DNA from: Piscirickettsiaceae bacterium
Lineage (GTDB): Bacteria > Pseudomonadota > Gammaproteobacteria > Nitrosococcales > Methylophagaceae
Length of the DNA: 5,275 nt
Assembly (NCBI GenBank): GCA_030627065.1
Contig: DAOUSV010000120.1
Span: 1-5,275 of the forward strand
Direction: 5' to 3'
A model generated the notes under the pieces. The model worked only from the letters and a program-made list of their open reading frames with translations. It was not told the DNA's origin and did not search any database. Positions 1 through 5,275 of this stretch are shown here, in pieces. The number at the start of each line of letters is the position of its first letter. Within the stretch, counting starts at the first letter, position 1. Both the position numbers and the translations under genes were made by a program.

Positions 1-26
1 ATGAACAGCAATTACTAGAGAAAATG

Positions 27-49
27 AAGTGCTAAGCCTTATAGTACTT
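27..49 (-). terminator. Weak hairpin downstream of thrB, possible terminator
   Basis: AAGTGCTA (27-34) and TAGTACTT (42-49) form an 8-bp stem around a 7-nt loop. On the minus strand, which thrB uses, one position is an A-C mismatch, and the arm is followed by CATTTTCTC, a modest T-rich run. Read on the plus strand the mismatch becomes a G-U pair and the stem is complete, so it could equally serve a gene arriving from the left. GC content is low for a terminator. Confidence 0.25.
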
Positions 50-64
50 TATTAGTAACGTTGG

Positions 65-1000
65 CTAGTTAATGCTATTTAGACGATGAAACTGCAGAAT
101 AGTTAAAAAATAATCAGGGTCTTTAATCTGCGTCAATTCTCCTTCACGTGGAAAGAGTTTGTCTTGTAAGCGCGATAACCAAAAACGTAATGCTGCAGCT
201 CGTAAAACTAAATTCCAATTTGAGTGTTCATTTTCAGTTAGAGGTCGCTGTGCAGAATATGCGGACATGAAAGCTTCATATCGCTGTGATTCTACTAAAC
301 CACTTGCATCAGCACACCAATCATTAACAGCAACGGCTAAGTCATAAAGCAGGTATTCATCACAGGCATAATAAAAATCAATAATGCCTTTTAATTTATC
401 GCCATCAAATAATGCATTATCACGGAACAAATCAGAATGCGTCACGCCAATAGGCAAGTCTAAATTTGAATATTCAGATTGAAATGCTAATTCATCTTGT
501 AATAATAAAGCTGCATCATTATCAAGTAATGGTAAAACCTTATCAGCAATATTTAAGCGCCAGTCATGACCTCGCTCCGACACTCGTCGAGATTTGAACT
601 GTTGCCCTTTAACATGCATTTTACCTAATACGTTACCAATGACTTTGCATTGTGTAACCGTCGCAACATCATCAACTCCGCGCCCAGATAAGCGCATCAC
701 TAATGCCGCAGGTTTGCCGCATAAGGTCTTCAAATAATCGCCATTTTTATCGGCCGCAGGGTATGCAGAAGGAATATCATGCTGATAGAAGAAGGTCATG
801 ACATCTAGAAAATAACCTAATTCATCAAAGGCGTGTTGTTCGAACAAGGTGAGAACGAACTCGCCTTGATCTGTGGTCACAAAATAGTTGGTATTTTCTA
901 TGCCGTCACTAATGCCTTGAAAAGACACTAATTCGCCGACAGCATAATCACTTAAAAACGCGATTAATTGATCGCGTGATACTTCAGTATAAACAGACAT
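65..1000 (-). CDS. thrB: Homoserine kinase, ThrB of the APH (aminoglycoside phosphotransferase-like) fold
   Basis: A 311-residue cytoplasmic kinase that phosphorylates L-homoserine with ATP to O-phospho-L-homoserine, the substrate of threonine synthase. The sequence shows the APH-fold pattern: an N-terminal lobe with a glycine-containing segment near residues 28-52 (GISDGIENTNYF, then EFVLTLFE), the Brenner-type catalytic motif HSDLFRDN at 188-195 (H188, D190, N195), and the metal-binding IDFYYA at 207-212 (D208), followed by YDLAVAVNDWC at 219-229. This is the family known from Pseudomonas and alphaproteobacteria, unrelated to the GHMP-type ThrB of E. coli. Length is typical and no residue expected for catalysis is missing. 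The ATG has a weak upstream GAG about 8 nt away. The gene lies 26 bp downstream of the DUF2782 gene on the same strand, so co-transcription is likely. No hom or thrC is visible nearby. Related choline or other APH kinases are the alternative, but the N-terminal signature and the gene context favour ThrB. Confidence 0.93.
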   Translation of the reverse strand: MSVYTEVSRDQLIAFLSDYAVGELVSFQGISDGIENTNYFVTTDQGEFVLTLFEQHAFDELGYFLDVMTFFYQHDIPSAYPAADKNGDYLKTLCGKPAALVMRLSGRGVDDVATVTQCKVIGNVLGKMHVKGQQFKSRRVSERGHDWRLNIADKVLPLLDNDAALLLQDELAFQSEYSNLDLPIGVTHSDLFRDNALFDGDKLKGIIDFYYACDEYLLYDLAVAVNDWCADASGLVESQRYEAFMSAYSAQRPLTENEHSNWNLVLRAAALRFWLSRLQDKLFPREGELTQIKDPDYFLTILQFHRLNSIN

Positions 1001-1026
1001 TAAAACTACTCAGAATTAGCAGTGGC

Positions 1027-1356
1027 TTACCACTTAAATAAGATCCAGTTAGGTACGATATGGCCTGACAACTCATGTCGAGCAGTTTCTAAAGAGCCAT
1101 CACCATCTGAATCGATATAATAATAAGCAGGGCCAACAACAGGGATAACTTTAATCATATAAAGTTGACCGTTAGCGCGATATTCTTCAATCGTGCGATC
1201 GTCTTTTTGAATAATATTTACTTCTGACTCAATACTTTCACCATCCATCATTGGTTCTGGCAAAACGGGTGGCGTATCAATATTTGCTGCATAAACATTC
1301 GCTGTCATTAATAATGCAACTGCGCATACAATAGGCGTAAAAATATTCTTAAACAT
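1027..1356 (-). CDS. Small exported DUF2782 family protein, function unknown
   Basis: A 109-residue protein of unknown function that I recognise as DUF2782. Residues 1-23 look like a Sec signal peptide: K3, a hydrophobic core (IVCAVALLM), and a VYA|AN signal peptidase I site. There is no lipobox cysteine at the cleavage site, so the mature protein of about 86 residues is probably periplasmic. It has a Pro-rich acidic start (DTPPVLPEP), a charged segment EVNIIQKDDRTIEEYRANG, then YMIKVIPVVGPAYYYIDSDGDGSLE and a C-terminal VPNWILFKW, all typical of the family. The loop D82-S-D84-G-D86-G...E90 resembles a calcium-binding loop. The chosen start is the second ATG (1354-1356), because GGAG lies 9 nt upstream. 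A first in-frame ATG at 1369-1371 would give 114 residues but has no ribosome-binding site and overlaps that GGAG. It is the first gene of a likely operon with thrB and is divergent from polA, as I recall in Pseudomonas. Confidence 0.85.
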   Translation of the reverse strand: MFKNIFTPIVCAVALLMTANVYAANIDTPPVLPEPMMDGESIESEVNIIQKDDRTIEEYRANGQLYMIKVIPVVGPAYYYIDSDGDGSLETARHELSGHIVPNWILFKW

Positions 1357-1365
1357 GTCGATGTT

Positions 1366-1369
1366 CTCC
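1366..1369 (-). promoter_or_regulatory. Shine-Dalgarno that decides the DUF2782 start
   Basis: On the minus strand GGAG sits 9 nt before the ATG at 1354-1356. It overlaps the last base of the other possible start (ATG at 1369-1371), so ribosome placement favours the inner ATG, which also gives a tidier signal peptide starting MFKNIF. Confidence 0.6.
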
Positions 1370-1385
1370 ATATAAACTTAAGCTA

Positions 1386-1414
1386 ACGATAGCATTTTCA
1401 GTGAAATGATTAAA
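1386..1414 (-). promoter_or_regulatory. Candidate promoter for the DUF2782-thrB operon
   Basis: Reading the minus strand, TTTAAT (1414-1409) is a poor -35, followed after 17 bp by TATCGT (1391-1386) preceded by TGC, which makes an extended -10 (TGnTATCGT). Transcription would start near 1379, leaving a leader of about 20 nt before the ATG at 1356. Only 3/6 and 4/6 bases match the sigma-70 hexamers, so the call rests on the spacing, the TG extension and the position in the divergent gap. Confidence 0.3.
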
Positions 1415-1426
1415 GCAACCTATATT
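1395..1426 (+). promoter_or_regulatory. Weak candidate promoter region for polA
   Basis: A TATATT at 1421-1426 could serve as a -10, with TTTTCA (1395-1400) or TTCAGT (1397-1402) as poor -35 elements at 20 or 18 bp. The transcript would begin close to 1433, only about 10 nt before the preferred ATG, which is very short. The real polA promoter may therefore lie elsewhere in the 86-bp gap shared with the divergent operon. Confidence 0.2.
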
Positions 1427-1442
1427 TAAAGTGACTAAATTT

Positions 1443-4178
1443 ATGAAACAATCTGCCCCATTAATCCTTGTTGATGGTTCGTCTTATCTTTATCGTGCAT
1501 TTCACGCTATGTTTAAAGCGGATCTACGTAATGCCGCAGGCGAACCTACGGGGGCTGTGCGTGGTGTTACCTCTATGTTACGTCGCCTGCAAAAAGATTA
1601 TCCTAACAGCAATATCACGGTTATATTTGATGCTAAGGGAAAAACATTTCGTGATGACATCTACTCTGAATATAAAGCGCAACGCCCACCGATGCCGGAT
1701 GATTTGCGCACACAAATACAACCTATTCATGACATCGTTCGCGCAATGGGATTTCCGCTAATTTCCGTTACCGGTGTTGAAGCCGATGATGTGATCGGCA
1801 CATTGGCACATCAAGCGACAGTAAAAGGTATTGATGTCGTTATTAGTACTGGCGATAAAGATATGGCGCAGCTGGTCAATAAACACGTTACTTTGGTCAA
1901 TACCATGACTGAAACGGTAATGGATATTGATGGTGTTAAAGAAAAGTTTGGCCTTCCGCCTGAATTAATCATCGACTATTTGGCGTTAATGGGCGACAAA
2001 GTGGATAACATTCCTGGCGTACCGGGTGTTGGTGAGAAAACAGCGCTCTGTTTGCTACAAAACTTACCCGGTATTAATGCAATTTATGATGATCTCGAAG
2101 CTGTGCGATCGCTCGATTTTCGTGGCGCTAAGAAGATGCCTGAAAGACTAGCAGAACATAAAGAGTTGGCAGAGCTAAGTTATCTATTAGCCACCATCAA
2201 GTGTGATGTTGAGTTAGACATGCAAATTGATGAACTCATTAATGACCCGCAAGATAATGAGGCACTGCTAACACTCTTTAATGACATGGAGTTTAGAAAC
2301 TGGATATCAGAATTGTCCACCGACAAAAAAACTGCAAGCACTGCCGCAGCCATTCCCAAACGAGTGGAAGCTAACTACGAAACAATATTAACCGAGAAGC
2401 GCTTGCAATATTGGCTAGCGGCATTAAAAGAGTCTGAGCTCTTTGCCTTTGACACTGAAACCACCAGCTTGAATTACCTTAATGCTCGTATTGTGGGTTT
2501 ATCATTTTGCATTAAAGCTGGCGAAGCAGCATATTTGCCACTAACTCATGATTATATTGGCGCGCCAGAACAGTTAGATATTGACCGTGTGTTAACGCTA
2601 TTTAAACCATTACTGGAAGATGAGCTACAATACAAAGTCGGACAAAACCTCAAATATGACCGTCATATTCTGCTAAACCATGGAATTAATTTACAAGGCA
2701 TTCAACATGACACCATGTTGCAGTCTTATGTATTAGATAGCACGGCGACACGTCATGATATGGATTCGCTGGCATTAAAATATCTAAACCGCACGACTAC
2801 TCACTTTGAAGATATTGCAGGCAAAGGTAAAAAACAACTCACCTTCAATCAAATTGATCTTGAGCAAGCCTCGCCTTATGCCGCAGAAGATGCAGATATC
2901 ACACTGCAACTTCATCAAGTTTTATGGCCGCAATTACAGGCTATTCCAGAACTAGAAAAAGTCTACACCGACCTAGAAATGCCGTTATTACCTGTCATCA
3001 ATACGCTAGAGCGTAATGGCGTTAATATTGATATTTGGATGCTACAACAACAAAGTGATGAGCTCGGCCACAAAATAAATAAGCTAGAACAACAAGCTTG
3101 GGACATTGCAGGGGAAGAATTCAATTTAGGATCGCCTAAGCAATTAGGCACTATTCTCTATCAAAAACTTGAACTTCCGATCTTAAAGAAAACGCCTAAA
3201 GGACAGCCTTCAACTGCCGAAGCAGTCTTGCAAGAACTGGCTGATGATGGTTATGAATTGCCACAAGTTATTATGCAATACCGTAGTTTAAGCAAGCTGA
3301 AGTCCACTTATACAGATCGCTTACCTGAACAAGTAAATCGCAGTACCGGACGCGTTCACACATCCTATCATCAAGCTGTCACCGCGACTGGTCGCTTATC
3401 CTCTTCAGATCCAAACCTGCAAAACATTCCTATTCGTAGCGAAGAAGGTCGTCGTATTCGTGAGGCTTTTGTTGCATCAGAAGGATACACTCTCCTTGCC
3501 GCCGATTACTCACAAATTGAGTTACGAATTATGGCGCATTTGTCACAAGATGAAGGTTTACTCAGCGCCTTTGCCGCAGGCGAAGATGTTCATCGCCATA
3601 CTGCATCAGAGATCTTTAACGTCTCGCTTGATGACGTGACTATCGAGCAACGACGTAGCGCCAAAGCAATCAACTTTGGTTTGATTTACGGCATGTCAGC
3701 CCATGGTTTATCGAAACAATTAGGCATTGAACGCCACCAAGCGGCGGATTATATGACCACTTACTTTGATCGTTACCCGGGTGTTAAGCAATATATGGAA
3801 AGCACGCGCGAACAAGCAAAATTAGATGGTTATGTTAAAACATTGTTTGGTCGCCGCTTATTTTTACCTGAAATTAACTCCAGTAACGGCATGCGCCGTC
3901 AATATGCTGAGCGCACGGCAATTAATGCACCCATGCAAGGTACTGCCGCCGATATTATTAAACTTGCCATGCTTAAAATTGATCAATGGTTGCAAGAAGA
4001 TAACAATAATATTCGCATGATTATGCAGGTGCATGATGAATTGGTATTTGAAGTGCCAAGCGACCAACTTGATCTGGCTAAAATTAAGATAGAATCCTTT
4101 ATGGCTAATGCAGCTGAACTAGATGTACCACTGGAAGTGAGTGTTGATACTGGAGAAAATTGGGAACAAGCACATTAG
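1443..4178 (+). CDS. polA: DNA polymerase I (5'-3' exonuclease, 3'-5' proofreading exonuclease, family A polymerase)
   Basis: A 911-residue family A DNA polymerase, close to the 928 of E. coli PolA, that removes RNA primers from Okazaki fragments and fills gaps in repair. Domain 1 (about 1-290) is the 5' nuclease: LILVDGSSYLYRAFHA (7-22), GVEADD (111-116), STGDKDM (135-141) and the helix-hairpin-helix stretch GDKVDNIPGVPGVGEKTA (184-201). Domain 2 (about 310-500) is the proofreading exonuclease with FDTET (D337, E339), KVGQNLKYDR (D406) and YAAED (Y479, D483), all intact. Domain 3 (about 505-911) is the polymerase: motif A DYSQIELR (D688), motif B RRSAKAINFGLIYG (R737, K741, F745, Y749) and motif C VHDELVFE (H864, D865). 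These correspond to E. coli D705, R754, K758, F762, Y766 and D882 with a constant offset of 17. The ATG start fits the family N-terminus, with AGTGA about 8 nt upstream. A GTG at 1431 would add four residues without a ribosome-binding site. Confidence 0.98.
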   Translation: MKQSAPLILVDGSSYLYRAFHAMFKADLRNAAGEPTGAVRGVTSMLRRLQKDYPNSNITVIFDAKGKTFRDDIYSEYKAQRPPMPDDLRTQIQPIHDIVRAMGFPLISVTGVEADDVIGTLAHQATVKGIDVVISTGDKDMAQLVNKHVTLVNTMTETVMDIDGVKEKFGLPPELIIDYLALMGDKVDNIPGVPGVGEKTALCLLQNLPGINAIYDDLEAVRSLDFRGAKKMPERLAEHKELAELSYLLATIKCDVELDMQIDELINDPQDNEALLTLFNDMEFRNWISELSTDKKTASTAAAIPKRVEANYETILTEKRLQYWLAALKESELFAFDTETTSLNYLNARIVGLSFCIKAGEAAYLPLTHDYIGAPEQLDIDRVLTLFKPLLEDELQYKVGQNLKYDRHILLNHGINLQGIQHDTMLQSYVLDSTATRHDMDSLALKYLNRTTTHFEDIAGKGKKQLTFNQIDLEQASPYAAEDADITLQLHQVLWPQLQAIPELEKVYTDLEMPLLPVINTLERNGVNIDIWMLQQQSDELGHKINKLEQQAWDIAGEEFNLGSPKQLGTILYQKLELPILKKTPKGQPSTAEAVLQELADDGYELPQVIMQYRSLSKLKSTYTDRLPEQVNRSTGRVHTSYHQAVTATGRLSSSDPNLQNIPIRSEEGRRIREAFVASEGYTLLAADYSQIELRIMAHLSQDEGLLSAFAAGEDVHRHTASEIFNVSLDDVTIEQRRSAKAINFGLIYGMSAHGLSKQLGIERHQAADYMTTYFDRYPGVKQYMESTREQAKLDGYVKTLFGRRLFLPEINSSNGMRRQYAERTAINAPMQGTAADIIKLAMLKIDQWLQEDNNNIRMIMQVHDELVFEVPSDQLDLAKIKIESFMANAAELDVPLEVSVDTGENWEQAH

Positions 4179-4208
4179 AAAATGCTTATTAATCAATTAC
4201 TAATAATA

Positions 4209-4236
4209 TTGTGAAGTTTTAGAATCCTAGTAGAAT
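4209..4236 (+). promoter_or_regulatory. Sigma-70-like promoter for the fadL-like gene
   Basis: TTGTGA (4209-4214, 4/6 match to TTGACA) and TAGAAT (4231-4236, 5/6 match to TATAAT) are separated by 16 bp. Transcription would start near 4243, giving a leader of about 30 nt. A second TAGAAT at 4220-4225, 11 bp upstream, has TTACTA (4197-4202) 17 bp before it and could be an overlapping alternative -10. This is the best-matching promoter in the window and suggests the gene is transcribed separately from polA. Confidence 0.5.
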
Positions 4237-4251
4237 GCTCGGCTTTAATTA

Positions 4252-4265
4252 CTTTAAATTTAAAG
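4252..4265. repeat. Perfect 14-bp AT-rich palindrome in the fadL-like leader
   Basis: CTTTAAATTTAAAG equals its own reverse complement. It lies between the predicted transcription start (about 4243) and the ATG at 4274, and its right half contains the AAAG that is the only Shine-Dalgarno-like stretch (8 nt before the ATG). It could be a repressor operator just downstream of the promoter, or a 5-bp stem with an AATT loop that masks ribosome binding. Its AT-only core also makes chance occurrence plausible. Confidence 0.4.
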
Positions 4266-4273
4266 ACGATCTC

Positions 4274-5275
4274 ATGCGCCTATTTCAACAATTATTAATT
4301 AGCGGCTTATTGCTCGCCATTATTACTCCTGCTTTTGCAACCAATGGCTATTTATCACATGGTTACGGCATTAAATCTCGTGGACTTGCAGGCGCTGGCG
4401 TTGCACTACCACAAGAAAGCTTAATTATCGCCACCAACCCAGCGGGTATCTCCTTTTTAGGAAATCGTGTTGATGTCAGTGCTGCATTATTCAGCCCTAA
4501 ACGTAACTATGAAGTTACAGGAGAGCCGTCAGGACTTCTGGGTGAGTTTCCACTTATGCCAGGTAAAGTTGAAAGTGACCGTAATTACTTTGTTATTCCT
4601 GAAGCAGGAGCAACATGGCAATTAGATGAACATAAATCTTTTGGTATCGCGATGTTTGGTAATGGCGGCATGAATACAGATTATTCTGCCTCAGATACGA
4701 ATAATCCTTCTTATGGCCCAGCGGGTACTTTTCATGCTGGCACAACAGGTGTTGATTTGATGCAACTTCTCATCACACCTACTTTTTCATATCGTTTTGA
4801 TAATGATGCCGCAATTGGTATATCTGCCGTGCTAGCTTTTCAACGCTTTGAAGGCCGTGGCTTCTCAAACTTTGGCGATTTATCAAACACCCCCAATAAA
4901 ATGACTGACAAAGGTCACGATAATTCATTTGGTGGCGGAATAAATCTTGGTTTTATACTTCCAATTACGGAGCAATTAACATTCGGTGGTGGCTATCGTT
5001 CAAAGGTTTATATGTCTGAATTTGATGACTATAAAGGCTTCTTTGCAGAAAAAGGAAATATGGACATTCCAGCATCAGCAACTATCGGTTTAGCATGGCA
5101 AACAACTGAGCAATTAACGGTCTTATTAGATGTTCAAAAAACATGGTATAGCCATGTTGACTCAACAGCTAACGGTATGACGCCAGCAATGGAGACATGT
5201 ATGGCTGCCAAAATGTCAGGACAAACGAGTAACGCTGCATGCCTAGGCGGCAATAACGGTATTGGTTTCGGCTGG
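4274..5275 (+). CDS. FadL/OmpP1/TodX-family outer-membrane channel, 3' end beyond the window
   Basis: The first 334 codons of an outer-membrane beta-barrel that, by family, carries long-chain fatty acids or other hydrophobic compounds across the outer membrane. Residues 1-22 form a signal peptide (MRLFQQ, then LLISGLLLAII, cleavage AFA|TN). The mature start TNGYLSHGYGIKSRGLAGAGVALPQES, with NPAG at 55-58, is the family's N-terminal plug signature. Alternating amphipathic, aromatic-rich strands follow (for example 122-130, 165-175, 180-192, 222-229, 235-247, 268-276, 281-290). Cysteines 309 and 323 lie in a Gly/Ala/Asn-rich segment that may be an extracellular loop. Family members usually run to about 400-450 residues, so about a quarter is missing. 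The start at 4274 gives a clean signal peptide. An in-frame ATG at 4235 would add 13 residues including two acidic ones, and it overlaps the predicted -10. The substrate cannot be told from sequence, so I do not assign fadL or todX. Confidence 0.88.
   Translation, partial: MRLFQQLLISGLLLAIITPAFATNGYLSHGYGIKSRGLAGAGVALPQESLIIATNPAGISFLGNRVDVSAALFSPKRNYEVTGEPSGLLGEFPLMPGKVESDRNYFVIPEAGATWQLDEHKSFGIAMFGNGGMNTDYSASDTNNPSYGPAGTFHAGTTGVDLMQLLITPTFSYRFDNDAAIGISAVLAFQRFEGRGFSNFGDLSNTPNKMTDKGHDNSFGGGINLGFILPITEQLTFGGGYRSKVYMSEFDDYKGFFAEKGNMDIPASATIGLAWQTTEQLTVLLDVQKTWYSHVDSTANGMTPAMETCMAAKMSGQTSNAACLGGNNGIGFGW

Larger units (their letters stand above)
4179..4273. other. Intergenic region between polA and the fadL-like gene
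   Basis: This 95-bp, very AT-rich gap holds the promoter and palindrome listed separately. At its left end AAGCA (4168-4172, inside polA) can pair with TGCTT (4183-4187) around a 10-nt loop, and TTATTA (4186-4191) with TAATAA (4201-4206). Both stems are weak and lack a T-tract, so I see no convincing intrinsic terminator for polA. E. coli carries the Spot 42 RNA gene downstream of polA, but nothing resembling it is visible here. Confidence 0.6.

Noticed and set aside
1..18. ATG-initiated frame at the left edge
   Set aside because: It reaches a stop after five codons, and nothing supports a gene in 1-64 on either strand.
159..347. 62-codon plus-strand frame inside thrB
   Set aside because: It lies entirely antisense to a well-supported kinase, has no ribosome-binding site and its protein resembles nothing I know.
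1468..1761. 97-codon frame overlapping the start of polA
   Set aside because: It is an out-of-frame shadow of the conserved 5' nuclease domain, and its composition is not protein-like.
3826..4067. Short frames on both strands inside the polymerase domain
   Set aside because: Both are covered by the highly conserved motif B to motif C region of PolA and have no initiation signals of their own.
4168..4206. Intrinsic terminator after polA
   Set aside because: The possible stems are 5 bp with a 10-nt loop and an all-AT 6-bp stem, and neither has a following T-tract.
4179..4273. Spot 42 (spf) small RNA downstream of polA
   Set aside because: E. coli has spf here, but the gap is only 95 bp, very AT-rich, lacks Spot 42-like sequence and a terminator hairpin, and carries promoter elements for the next gene.
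4235..4273. Upstream in-frame ATG for the FadL-like protein
   Set aside because: It would add 13 residues with two aspartates ahead of the signal peptide and starts within the predicted -10 box, so it would not be transcribed from that promoter.

Overview
This AT-rich window (roughly 40% GC by eye) is a chromosomal housekeeping segment of a Gram-negative bacterium, most likely a gammaproteobacterium. The signs are an E. coli-like DNA polymerase I with an intact proofreading domain, a signal-peptide-bearing FadL-type outer-membrane channel, and the order thrB - DUF2782 gene - divergent polA, which I recall from Pseudomonas and relatives. I cannot name the genus. A low-GC marine or methylotrophic/hydrocarbon-degrading gammaproteobacterium would fit but is unproven.

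Layout: 1-64 is a short non-coding tail with a weak hairpin. 65-1000 (minus) encodes an APH-fold homoserine kinase, ThrB. 1027-1356 (minus) encodes a small exported DUF2782 protein, 26 bp upstream of thrB on the same strand, so the two probably form an operon. 1357-1442 is an 86-bp divergent control region. 1443-4178 (plus) encodes full-length DNA polymerase I, PolA (911 aa), with all three domains and every catalytic residue I checked. 4179-4273 is a 95-bp intergenic region with a good sigma-70-like promoter and a perfect 14-bp AT-rich palindrome. From 4274 an outer-membrane FadL/OmpP1/TodX-family channel starts and runs off the window end still open (334 codons seen).

The genes do not form one pathway. 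ThrB makes O-phosphohomoserine for threonine, PolA serves replication and repair, the DUF2782 protein is an uncharacterised envelope protein, and the FadL-like protein would take up hydrophobic compounds. I found no tRNA, rRNA, CRISPR array, insertion sequence, prophage or defence gene, and no convincing new system. The most useful points are two start-codon choices, the acidic DxDxDG loop in the DUF2782 protein, and the palindrome in the fadL-like leader.
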